Shown in pieces: positions 24,701 through 33,282 of a DNA stretch of 62,000 bases (the first letter of the stretch is position 1; the number at the start of each line of letters is the position of its first letter). The notes under the pieces are model-generated. The model did not search any database and was not told the origin of the DNA. It saw only the letters and a program-made list of their open reading frames with translations. Position numbers and translations under genes: made by a program. The stretch is from the NCBI GenBank assembly GCA_030141605.1, contig JAQGDQ010000555.1, positions 1-62,000 on the forward strand, in the 5' to 3' direction. This DNA is from Tubiluchus corallicola (Eukaryota; Priapulida; Priapulimorpha; Priapulimorphida; Tubiluchidae).

Positions 24701-25269
24701 GGAAGTCATTTAATTTGGACGAAACTGTACATTGTCTGTTGTTTCCTATTTTTCATCTATCTTCTTTGATTGAACCCATGTATTTGGTATTTGCAACGTT
24801 TCCAGGGTTGATCTCGACTCTAGAAATCTAGAAACGCTATATTATATTCTTCAGTTTTCTTGTTGTCGACTCTCAGATTCCTTTTTTTCTAGTTTTTAGA
24901 GCAGTTTTAACTCTCTGTGTGCACAATTTTCGAATGCTAATCCATCCATATCGTGGGCGTATTGTTGGTCTATTAGAAATGGCTCAATGGAATCTGATGC
25001 AGGAGAAGTATGACCAACCAGACATGGGATTCTCTGCTGTGATCATGATCTGTAGGAGTAACATCTTCGTGTTGGTGTGGGTGTGCATTGGCTAGATGCA
25101 ACGCGAAAAGCACGTTTAAATAACTTAATAAAACTTACGAAATAATGACATTTGTTGTTCCTGGAATATATTCAATATAAGACGTTCTTCTCTTTAGTGA
25201 CTTCATTTCTACAGCCGTCAAAAGAATCGCCAGCAAGAAGCAACTGGCTGCTATCCTCATCCACAACAT
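15591..25269 (-). CDS. Secreted N-formylglutamate amidohydrolase-like protein (PF05013 type), 6 exons, 301 aa
   Basis: The gene is the minus-strand join of 25269-25139, 23418-23283, 22095-21904, 21220-21012, 17361-17265 and 15731-15591, which sums to 906 bases in frame. It starts with a signal peptide (MLWMRIAASCFLLAILL) and continues with family landmarks: SAPHGG (44-49), PDRDAGCY, HRSKMDANRE (120-129), DLHGQSH (166-172), WVELGY, YFSGGY-like YYSGGYNTR, and HGSREGG...DAIQIE (to 271). In bacteria this family hydrolyses N-formyl-L-glutamate with a metal ion. The DLHG and APHGG histidines are likely metal ligands. The substrate of the secreted animal form is unknown. Bacterial ancestry is possible but not shown. 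Introns 1, 4 and 5 are largely minisatellite. Confidence 0.88.
15830..15950. repeat. (CTTA)n / (CTCA)n tetranucleotide tract
   Basis: Compound tetranucleotide repeat in intron 5, about 100 bases before the exon 6 acceptor. Read in the sense of the gene it is purine-rich. Confidence 0.95.
16003..17075. repeat. Minisatellite, 36-bp unit, about 30 copies (intron 5)
   Basis: Units of 36 bp with CCAGTAACAGCAGCAGCAGT and a GTGGTAGCATTACCA part fill about 70% of intron 5 of the amidohydrolase-like gene. The unit is a multiple of three and stop-free in several frames, giving long artefactual frames; on the gene's sense strand one would read Thr/Ala/Gly repeats with Asn-Ala-Thr sites. No initiation context or domain supports translation. 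Confidence 0.95.
17265..17361 (-). CDS. Amidohydrolase-like gene exon 5
   Basis: Encodes GYQFQEKGYKSVPSPQHPGP followed by a Gly-rich turn and YYSGGYNTR. Acceptor GTTATTTCAG. The only usable donor is the weak ACAAGG|GTTTGC, chosen because exon 6 continues the family sequence in phase 0. Read-through would stop 19 codons later. Confidence 0.85.
17830..18061. other. Degenerate flank of the 21-bp array
   Basis: Scattered imperfect copies of ACAATGTTGTGACAAT-like words lead into the main array and may be its eroded edge or ancestral seed. Confidence 0.4.
18062..20790. repeat. Minisatellite, 21-bp units in 42-bp pairs, about 130 copies (intron 4)
   Basis: Two alternating 21-bp unit types (TCTGCCAGCATTGTGTTCAG and TCTCTCAACGTTGTATTCAA, one base longer each) form a 42-bp dimer. 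Larger segments are themselves duplicated: rare variants recur at spacings of 420 bp (ATCCGCGAGC near 18774 and 19194) and 714 bp (CATCGTGTTCAATT at 19433 and 20147). The array makes up about 75% of intron 4 of the amidohydrolase-like gene. Five of the six reading frames are open for over 2 kb only because 21 is divisible by three. Confidence 0.97.
21012..21220 (-). CDS. Amidohydrolase-like gene exon 4
   Basis: Encodes the likely metal-binding VIDLHGQSH, then EEWVELGYLVSG and SIRHLAAVNNH. It ends in phase 2 at ATGGG|GTAGGT. Reading through would hit TAG at once, so splicing here is needed and the family continues beyond this point. Confidence 0.9.
21500..21640. repeat. (ATC)n-rich simple sequence
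   Basis: Interrupted CATCAT tracts in intron 3 of the amidohydrolase-like gene; a second tract lies at about 21800-21846, beside the duplicated segment. Confidence 0.85.
21785..22335 (-). repeat. Source copy of the exon 3 inverted duplication
   Basis: The segment holding exon 3 and parts of introns 2 and 3 matches 27282-27782 in reverse orientation. Homology runs from TTTGCGTAAAGATTAGTCAT through the exon to GAGTACGAGCAGTTTTGATG on the minus strand. Confidence 0.9.
21904..22095 (-). CDS. Amidohydrolase-like gene exon 3
   Basis: 64 codons in phase 0, from DMYTRETAQ through RPYVVINLLHRSKMDANRE to FQNFINE. The Arg/Lys-Asp-Asn-Arg core is typical of the family. Acceptor TTTGTTTGTAG, donor TGAG|GTATCG. 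This exon and its flanks are duplicated in inverted orientation at 27282-27782. Confidence 0.92.
22608..22820. mobile_element. Dispersed repeat family C, copy 2 (intron 2)
   Basis: Same orientation as the copy at 10285-10470; shared words include GAAAGTATAC, CCGAGTAGAATAAGA and GGAGCCCTAGGCTATGG. Lies in intron 2 of the amidohydrolase-like gene. Confidence 0.65.
23283..23418 (-). CDS. Amidohydrolase-like gene exon 2
   Basis: Enters in phase 2 after TTTTTTTTCAG. Encodes SAPHGGDEKPFSIPDRDAG, then CYTGGTCVYSHDCGSKDF with four cysteines. The SAPHGG motif is the family N-terminal signature. Donor CTAAG|GTAACA, phase 0. Confidence 0.9.
23433..23843. repeat. Minisatellite, 37-bp unit, about 10 copies (intron 1)
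   Basis: Units with GCATGAACAGGTACCACCTG and AAGGGCCCTTGCTAGA. The two copies nearest exon 2 are longer (about 55-57 bp) and carry GTGAGCATAGATCGTG. The array ends only 14 bases from the exon 2 acceptor, so the branch point of intron 1 must lie within the repeat. The unit includes palindromes AGGGCCCT and GGTACC. Confidence 0.97.
23844..25138 (-). other. Rest of amidohydrolase-like gene intron 1
   Basis: About 1.3 kb of unremarkable AT-rich sequence; nothing further recognised. Confidence 0.6.
25139..25269 (-). CDS. Amidohydrolase-like gene exon 1 (signal peptide)
   Basis: Encodes residues 1-43 plus two bases: a signal peptide, then a basic stretch (LKRRTS) and IEYIPGTTNVII. Donor TTTC|GTAAGT. 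A second ATG at codon 4 would give nearly the same signal peptide. TTTTACTTAG just upstream resembles an acceptor, so a 5' noncoding exon is possible. Confidence 0.85.
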
Positions 25270-25775
25270 CGTGTTCAGGTGTCAGTGGAGCTACTAAGTA
25301 AAAAAAATTCGCCAAATAAAAATCCCGATTCATTATGTTTAACCGAAAATGTCCGTGCTATATTTTAATTTGTAATTTGTTACAATTCAACTTACAATTT
25401 ACTTTACAATTCAAAAGTAAAGTGTTAACTTTGTGTTTTAGATCATTCTGCTGCTTTTTTGTTTTACTTTAGTTTAATAATAATAATTTATTATTAATGA
25501 GGCCCCCCCCCATCACATTGATGCACTTTACAATTAAAAATTCTGTTTGGGAGGTCGTCTGTCTCCGTCTGGGAGGTCGTGAGTTCGGTACAGTGGCGGG
25601 TAATACCAAAGACTTTAAAAATGGTACCTGCTGTTGCCCTGTATTTAGGAGTGGTATTTAGCGTAAAAGCGGGTTATTAATAGCCACTGTTACGTAGATG
25701 TAGATTGTTATTTACAGTTGGCCAAAAAACTCTTTGCTAATTGTTCATAAAAAAACCGACTTTAAATAAAGATTG

Positions 25776-25809
<34 letters not shown>

Positions 25810-27281
25810 TAGTGTTGTGTGTTTGAAATTTGCTCTGTTTTATATTCAAACTTTTCACTCTCTCAAGGGTACAGATGTGCGTCCTGTATGTTATTTCCAG
25901 TCGTGTTAAAGTAAAACCCATAAATTTGGCTCCGAACAGGACCGGCCTGCACCCGTCCTCCCAGGACTTGTCTTCCAACTGTTTCGGCGTAATGTGAGGG
26001 AGTGGTAAGCCCTCAAATGTAGATTAGTTTTCTGTGTTTTTTATGTTTAGCCACCTGTATGTTTCTGTCACAAGAACAGAACTTTATTTAAGAGTAAAAT
26101 TCTGGTTTTTACAAAATTAGTAGGTTAGCTAAGATTGATAAATTAAAAATTATTAAAAATTTATTAGAAATTTTGGTCACGACTAAACTGGTTTTTGTTT
26201 GTTTTAGGTACCGGGACGTGGACCACTTGTTATTACACCATACTAAACATGTGCTTCCGACCTTGGCCCGATGACCCACCAACATAGAAGCGTACTAAAC
26301 ACAAGTGGTTCTAAGAGTAGAAACAACATATGCTAACAGTACACTACGTATTACTGTTTAATTCCTTGCGAACCTTTGCAATCTGTTCCATGCAATACTT
26401 GACAAAAACTAAATGAAGCACTACTAACATTACGAATGTATATTGAAAATCACTCAGGTTGTTTCCTATGTACACTGTTTGCTATAATGCTTTCTGTATT
26501 TCAGAAAAATGCATGTAAAGTGATTAAAAACAAGCTTTAAAATGTGTACTTTTTACAGAAGTTTCATATCAACAAAAAACATTAATGTTTAAACATGTAT
26601 GTGTTAAGTTATAGAACCTTCACTATTTCAGAAAAATCGCTGCAAAATCATTCAACGATTTTTTTTAATTGTGCGTAGTTTTTTCATAGCATTTACATCA
26701 ACAAAAGCACTAATTTTTAAAGATATATGTTTTTTCAAAAAAAATTTTTGAAAATGTATTCAGTAAAGATTAAAGAGCCAATTAAAAACGTAAAACGAGG
26801 AACCGAAAATATAATGAATTCTGTTCCTACCTTTATATTTTAAGCGTAAATAATTTAATATTAACAATACAGTAACAAACTTGACGAGAATGAAGTCAGC
26901 TTGCCTATTATAATTCTAGTTGAACACAGACCGCTGGATAAATATATTTGATACTTCACAAGATACAAGATCTCTTCAAAATTTCACCCACGGTTTTATT
27001 CTAGGTCGCGTGGCAAAGATGTTTACTCACATATTTCTGATTAGGTCTACAAATAGTTCAGTTTAAACAAGTCCCTGTTGTTCAAACTATGGCGCGTGCC
27101 ACTGCTGTTTTAGTGTTTAGACTTTGAACATTTATATCTGATTCGGTATATACATAGGAACGTTTACTTAGACCCTGGCTGCTTCAGCTGTTGATTTTCT
27201 TGTTTCCTGGTGGTATGTTCAATGTTCTCAGGCATTTTTAATAATAATAATGATTATTATTATGATGATGATGGTGATCAT
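25270..27281. other. 5' flank of the amidohydrolase-like gene
   Basis: Contains a probable SINE-like element (25545-25810) and otherwise no supported gene. A minus-strand frame at 25978-25745 ending in an Asp run is probably repeat-derived. Confidence 0.45.
25545..25810 (+). mobile_element. Possible SINE or LINE 3' end with (ATC)n tail
   Basis: Begins with a B-box-like GGTCGTGAGTTCGGTAC and ends AATAAAGATTGTCATCATC followed by a long (ATC)n tail, the usual 3' shape of a short retroposon. No second copy was found in the window, so the call is tentative. Confidence 0.4.
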
Positions 27282-27782
27282 GAAATTTGCGTAAAGATTA
27301 GTCATATTAGGCAATCAGATTGGCATCCATTAGCTAACCATATTAGGCTACATATTACGAAGGATCAGAAAAGAGAGACATAAGCAACTACATGCATACT
27401 TTGAACTTATCTTTGACTAAAATCCAAAATGATTAAAACAGCACAGGGGGGTTGAAAAGCCATTGACATGGCAATTCGCTCTTTAAATATTTTCCCAAAC
27501 TTTCTAGACTTTTTGTTTGTAGGATATGTATACTAGAGAAACTGCCCAGAACGTTGCTGATAGTTTCTTTCAACAATTCGGCGTTAGGCCAAACGTTCTC
27601 ATCAACCATCTGCACCGATCTAAGATGGACGCCAACAGAGAAATAAATGAAGCAGCGTTCCAAATAAAAGAAGCAGATTTCATCAGTGAGGTATCGTCAG
27701 CATGTTCCCTTTTACTTAGGGAGTATAAAAGCGAGTACGAGCAGTTTTGATGATGATGATGATAATGATGATGATGACGATG
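27282..27782 (+). repeat. Inverted copy of amidohydrolase-like exon 3 and flanks
   Basis: About 500 bases match 22335-21785 in opposite orientation, introns included, so this is a DNA-level segmental duplication and not a retrocopy. Both ends of the copy run into ATG/TGA trinucleotide tracts, as does one end of the source, which suggests the simple repeats took part in the rearrangement. Confidence 0.9.
27523..27690 (+). pseudogene. Inverted duplicate of amidohydrolase-like exon 3, 24-bp deletion
   Basis: The exon copy keeps the acceptor TTTGTTTGTAG, the donor GAG|GTATCG, an open frame and the HRSKMDANRE motif. It lost 24 bases (8 codons, the ELAWYEFQ region), with CAGA at both edges of the lost segment. 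Substitutions such as Tyr-Val-Val to Asn-Val-Leu are few, so the copy is young or has been homogenised. No partner exons lie beside it on the plus strand, so it is probably non-functional. Confidence 0.85.
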
Positions 27783-27840
27783 ACAACAACAACAGCAACA
27801 GCAGCAACAACAACAACTGCAACAGCAGCAGCAGGAACAA
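27750..27840. repeat. (GAT)n and (CAA/CAG)n tract
   Basis: TGATGATGA followed by ACAACAACAGCAACAGCAGC-type sequence bordering the inverted copy. Confidence 0.9.
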
Positions 27841-28261
27841 CAACAATGATGCGTTTTACAACTAAAAAGTCTGTAATAAATTACAATTGTAATATGTAAT
27901 ACGCTAACCATTAATTTTAAAATGTACACGAATTTTTTTAATGCCATGTCTAGCAAGATTTCACCAATGATCAAGAGAAATTTGGGCGAAATTAGATATT
28001 TGTGTATCAAATAATATAATAAAAGCATAACATCGCGAGGCTGCTCGATGTGCGTGTGCATGTATGTCTGATTGATTCAATATTTATTTTCTTGTAAATA
28101 TTTTTACAGTCTCTGCATTTCATATACTTTATCCTTTTTGTCTGTGAACAGTGAGATTTCGTGGAAATGATCACCACATTCAGTCAAAGCAGTCTAATCA
28201 CTAGAATTTTACTGTTAAAATTTACAGTTAAGAAAAACAGTTAGATCTTACTATAGCAAAA

Positions 28262-28281
28262 TCTTAATAACAATAATAATA

Positions 28282-28352
<71 letters not shown>

Positions 28353-28417
28353 AATGATAATGATGGTGATGATGACGACGATGATGTTGTTGATGATGAT
28401 GATGTTGATGATGATGT

Positions 28418-28466
<49 letters not shown>

Positions 28467-28546
28467 GATGATGATGATGATAATGATAATGATGGTGATG
28501 ATGACGACGATGATGTTGTTGATGATGATGATGTTGATGATGATGT

Positions 28547-28643
<97 letters not shown>

Positions 28644-28713
28644 AATGATAATGATGGTGATGATGATGACGATGATGTTGTTGATGATGATGTTGATGAT
28701 GATGTTGATGATG

Positions 28714-28745
<32 letters not shown>

Positions 28746-28770
28746 GATGATGATGATGATAATAATAATA
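28262..28770. repeat. Large (GAT)n microsatellite with higher-order structure
   Basis: About 500 bases of ATG/GAT triplets. An interrupted motif (GATAATGATAATGATGGTGA followed by GACGACGATGATGTTGTTG) recurs at 28351, 28480 and 28642, spacings of 129 and 162, so blocks were duplicated. The poly-Met, poly-Ser and poly-Ile frames are artefacts. Confidence 0.97.
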
Positions 28771-28814
28771 ATAATAACAATAACAATAATAATACTAATA
28801 ATAATTACAGGCAT

Positions 28815-30282
28815 TTTTCAGTAAAATACACTGCATAACATAAAATAAAGGTTTGAGATAAAAAGTAAGCCCTTTTGAAATATTCATTAAAAGTAGTTCT
28901 CTTCGCTTTGTAATGGAAACAAACGTTTTATAAACAACACCTACTTTATTTGGACAAAAACAACCATTAAATTAGACCAGTAAACCAAGGAAATAAATTT
29001 AAAACGGATTACGTATCTTTAATTAATTAATTAATGAACGAATTGGTAAAAATAATTTGGCTTGAATCATTGCAAAGCAGAATTTCAACTCAATTGAAAA
29101 ACTACATTTGGAGTTGTAAGAATACTTTTGAGTTGAAAAGAATGTAACGGACAGAGTGCTTTTCTGTGAATTTATCAGACGCTCGTTTACTACAAGACAA
29201 TGTCTACTCATGCACGTCTCACTCCTCTGTACCTTATCTCCATTGGCTCTTGTTTGTATTTAGAACCACTACGAAGTGTTGTACGCCTCTTTGCAAACTA
29301 GGAACCGGGAATGGTATTAGTTATTGTATTTATTATTAATATCATTTATTTTCGAACATGCGTGTACATTCAAGCTACATAAGTGGTTTAATTAAAAGAA
29401 AAGCGGACCCAATCTTAAACTTTAGGTAAAAATAATCTGCTTTTTAAAATATTGAAAGGAAACATACTCGTTTTTTTTCCAAAAACGACAAGCGTGAGAG
29501 AATTATTACCACACAAGCACAAGAGTCACTTTGTCTGCCATGATTAACGAATCAAAACGTAGGCTGTATTGCAGTCGGGTACACATACAGCTGTTGCTGT
29601 GCTGCTCTTTCTACTCTGCACAACAAGTTTCTAACTATAAGAACACTGAGTAGCCAAAGACTTCACCCTTTCTTGTTAAAATGGACCCGTCCGAAGCCAC
29701 TTTCGGTATAAAAGGCAAGCGATGTACAGTCCCCCCCCTAGTTCGTGCGACGTAGGTGACAGTGCTAGGTTAATGTTATTAAATATAGTGAGAATTTATT
29801 GTTTAATATCGTTTATGAATACCATTTATTTTTCATTGTTCATATCTCAAGTGATCTCTATGATTACTAATGGTTGCTATAATGTGAACTTTAAATTTTA
29901 ATAAGAAAATCAATCACGTGAAATTTAATTTAATAAAAAGGAAAACAATCATCAATAAATCTGTCAGATATATTTACATATGAATATTTACGGAGTGCAT
30001 TATCTTTAACACAAAGCACAAAATCTTATAGAATATTCGTTGTTTGATAAAACATGCAACGAAAATGATTTTGCCCTATTAATCGTACTTGAGAAAAAAG
30101 TATCATTGTTCATACAAAACTTACAAAATTCACCTTATAAGAACTGCTTAACAAAGCCTAGTGTGTTGTACCAGCCAGTGGCAGGGTAGATAAGTCTAAC
30201 CCTGCTGATTAATATTAATTATAAATTCATATATTCTGGCATGATAATGTTATGGTAACCAATCCAAAAGTTTTGTTTGAGA
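28815..30282. other. Intergenic or intronic, no gene supported
   Basis: Nothing recognisable. A TATAAAAG at 29707-29714 on the plus strand has no downstream gene I can support. Confidence 0.45.
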
Positions 30283-30425
30283 TTAAGTACAAGTTGGGAA
30301 ATTTTTTTTGCTAATTAGATAGCCATTGCATGTGCAGCTTAAATTAGATCTCCAAATGGTGGCACCACTGCAATATGTGACATAAACTTCATCTCCTGTT
30401 TCGAGATGAAGAATACCGTATGATA
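30283..30425 (-). CDS. Terminal exon encoding most of a sushi/CCP-like domain
   Basis: On the minus strand, 46 codons ending in TAA read SYGILHLETGDEVYVTYC, then SGATIW, LSCTCNG and NFPTCT. The order YC, LSC, NG, PTC matches cysteines 2 to 4 of a complement control protein module. The first cysteine would sit in an upstream exon not found. The frame requires an acceptor at the second AG (GTGGTGAG|TATC), because use of the better TTGCAG brings a TGA into this frame. This makes the exon uncertain or decayed. It may belong to the protease exons upstream or to another gene. Confidence 0.45.
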
Positions 30426-30539
30426 CTCACCACCACCTGCAACAAAATAATACTGTTTTTAAGTACAACTTGTGTAAGAGCGAATACTAGTCGCAAGGAT
30501 GCATCAGTTTATCTTAATGTCAGGATTATTGTTAACATC

Positions 30540-30720
30540 TCAAACCGAGAATTTAAAAAATTTAGATACCAAACTTGAAAAATAGGAAATACAAAAAAGT
30601 TATATGCAGGATGGATTTGAACTAGCACCCTGTTGCTTGCAAGGCAAACGCTCAGCACCACATTCCCTGGTGATTATGGTTATCCATTATATTACAGCTG
30701 GTTCACTGAATTAGCACTTA
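30540..30720 (-). mobile_element. tRNA-derived SINE-like copy 1
   Basis: The minus strand has a tRNA-like head with TGGTGCTGAGCG, CTTGCAAG and a B box (GTTCAAATCC), then a body with AACTTTTTTGTATTTCCT. The same body and head recur at 31880-32040. It does not fold as a good intact tRNA. Confidence 0.65.
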
Positions 30721-31879
30721 AAAAGTTAAAGCACTCAAACTAGACAGATTTATTTTAACTAAATTGAATATTTTTGGTTTAATTCGGTTAATTATTGTAG
30801 TATTTCACTAAACCAAGTTTTTCAATCTGCAGTATTAAATTTAATATTTTGTATGTTGTAATGTAGACAGAATAATGATGAGTGGCTGTCATGCCATAGT
30901 TGTGACATGGTGATTGTTTTCTAATTTTGATTGCCTCAATTTTGCAGGCTAAGTAAAAACTTTAGAGGACCTACTCAATGACGTACATCATTTTAAGTGG
31001 CCTTTACGTAACATGCAGATGCAGTTGCATTTTGGTGGATGCGGAATAGACAAAATCGCTTTATATTATTTCCACAGCATCATTTATGGAGCCTGCGGAT
31101 GTGTTATAATTTTTCTCCAGCAATTCCCTATTATTTTTTTCCACAGTTCTGCAAGTAGAAAATGCATCAACATATGCATCCGATTTCTTAGAATGCCAAG
31201 TTAGACGAGACCCCTGAACTCGAACCCAGGAATAAAATGGCAAAAGACTTTGTTGAAAAGACAGAATTACAGTCTCTTAACCTCAATAGATGGTGAAGCT
31301 GAGTGCAATTGGATCCCTTTGGTCATTCTCCTCCACCTTACAGACCACATCGTACTTGACATGACAGTGATGAGGAAACAACATGGAGTTTCATTCCTGC
31401 CTCCTCTCACCCCGATGCATCATTACTGCTCCGCAGCCCTATTTGAGAGCCTCTTTACGAATCTAAAATTCCATGTAGTCTTCGCCTCCTGTAAGATACA
31501 CTCTAAGGTCTTACCTGTAGGACCTTTTCGTAAGACTCGTTTTTTATTCGTGGTTCGAAGACTTGTTTAAAAATCATTCATTCTCAATTCGAATTCGAAA
31601 TACTGAAATTCCGTTCAATTCAAATTCGAAAATCACAAATTCCGTTCGATTCAAATTCGCTTTTTGGTAGAGAATGTTCACCTCTAGTAATCAGGTAGCT
31701 GCTACCATTATAGATACGTGCTTACAGTGTCATAGACTCTAACTTAATTGTGAATATTGAGTATGCATTTGTTTACCTTATAGTGAATAAATGGTAAGTT
31801 GCATTACGTGTAGGTTTTGCGTATTGCACGCGTCATAGGTGTGAGTGTACTACATGAGTAAGTAACTTTATTGCTTACA

Positions 31880-32040
31880 GACCCACAAATAACTGAATTT
31901 TTGAAACCAAACTTTGAACAGGAAATGTAAAAAAGTTGGAAGCAGAACACGGATTTGAACCATGGAACCTCTGCAAGCGATTTTGTGACAAAAATTGTCA
32001 GTCGAAAATATATCCCTTACAGCTGGCCAATCAGCTGGCA
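31880..32040 (-). mobile_element. tRNA-derived SINE-like copy 2
   Basis: Shares GTTCAAATCCGTGTTCTGC, AACTTTTTTACATTTCCTGT and CAAAGTTTGGT with copy 1 on the same strand, and both have CCAGCTGTAA upstream. It lies just downstream of the protease His exon. Confidence 0.65.
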
Positions 32041-32107
32041 TTAATTTTGTCGTTCACTGATTTGAAATTTTTGCGAATAATGTCCGTGTAACAATGAACG
32101 TACTTAC

Positions 32108-32218
32108 CCCATCAAAACAATGAGCTGCTGTTAGTATCAATAAGTCACTAATCAGGGTTCCTTCACAAAGTCTAGCACCTGGTTTACCATCAGTAATATG
32201 TGTAATAATCATTCCAAC
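32108..32218 (-). CDS. Protease exon with catalytic histidine
   Basis: 37 codons, phase 0 at both ends. LTAAHC carries the catalytic His; the Cys in LCEG is the expected partner of the Cys after His. Confidence 0.8.
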
Positions 32219-33282
32219 CTTTAAAGAAAAATATCTACAAAACAATTTATATTGTTTCTTAATGTTTACACGTTCACTAAGTGTATTTAGTTTTATTCTG
32301 CTTGTTTTTGTGTGTTTATTTTGCACTTGTTCTATGCCTTGCGATGCTGAATGTACAAGAAACACACTCCATGGTGTTGAATAAACAGTGGAGTGAGTAG
32401 GCTAATTACGAACGAAGTTTCTTAAAGAAGAACACGTCACATGAAGACAATACCATTACATCAGTACAAAACATCAAACCAATAACAGAACGGTAATGGC
32501 ACGCTCAGATGTAGAAACTTCTCTGTCAAGTGGTTGCGCCACTTTTCTCTGAGAGTAAAGTTGCAACGAGTGAACGGCTTGGCAACTTCTTTCAGAGAGA
32601 AATTGCGAGAGAATTATCTACGTCTGAAGGTACCATTAGTGTTCTAACACATCATCATCTTTTTATTTGTTTTATTACGAAAACACCAAAAACAATAAAT
32701 ATATAGGATAACATGGTATACATAGGATTACGTGATAAAATCGACATGATGTGTATCTATAAAAATTGTTGCTTGCATTATAGTCAGAAACATTACTTCT
32801 GTGATTATTGGAATTAATGCATTTAACAAAATTTCATCTTAGCGTTCCGTATACAAGATCTAGTTAAGTATCGTGTTTACAGTGAAATAGCAAAAAAGGT
32901 ATAAATCATCTTAAGTTGCTACTCAAATTTATGGTGTTTAAAACGTTGAAACACTTCGCCTTCAGTTCATCTTGCTGAACTAGAATCTAGTATTTCGAAA
33001 GGTGTTTAAGGATGTGCACAATAGGCGGGCAGAGAAAAAAAGGAAGAAAAGGCTATAAACATTGAACAAGTTTTAACAAGGAAACTGGTAGCCGTTGCAA
33101 TTGAATGGGAAATGGAACAAGACAAAGGGTAAAACTAAAAGAACTGAAACTTAGCTACACAAAATAGCATTAATAATAACCGTAGACATTCATATTATGA
33201 CAGGAAACAAAACGTACCATGAATGGATATTCCCTCCCAATTACATCCTCCTCGCCAGTAATTCTCGGCTCAGCAGGCCAAT
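32108..33282 (-). CDS. Trypsin-like serine protease, two exons, incomplete
   Basis: Two minus-strand exons in phase: 33282-33218 and 32218-32108. The first encodes WPAEPRITGEEDVIGREYPF-Met, where Arg-Ile is the usual activation cleavage before the catalytic domain. The second encodes LCEGTLISDLLILTAAHCFDG, with Cys42, the catalytic His57 in TAAHC and Cys58. Splice sites are good (ATG|GTACGT; TTTAAAG; GGG|GTAAGT). Exons for the catalytic Asp and the GDSGGP serine, and for the N-terminal part, were not found. The gene may be truncated, or its exons may be too diverged to read by eye. The phase-0 end does not fit the CCP-like exon directly. Confidence 0.7.
33218..33282 (-). CDS. Protease exon with activation site
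   Basis: Enters in phase 2 after TAATTACAG and encodes the R|ITGEEDV cleavage region and REYPFM. The family more often has IVGG at this point. Confidence 0.7.

Noticed and set aside
28241-28824. Poly-Met, poly-Ser and poly-Ile frames
   Set aside because: Pure translations of a GAT microsatellite.
29707-29714. TATAAAAG as a promoter
   Set aside because: No gene on the plus strand follows that I can support, and such motifs are expected by chance in AT-rich DNA.
30145-30250. Short minus-strand frame ending in a trypsin-like C terminus
   Set aside because: The 26-residue stretch (RVRLIYPATGWYNTLGFV) is too short and lacks the preceding GDSGGP part; it lies after a stop codon of the CCP-like exon.
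30600-30700. Functional tRNA-Ala gene on the minus strand
   Set aside because: The acceptor stem and T arm do not pair well, and a second diverged copy with the same non-tRNA tail shows it is SINE-like.
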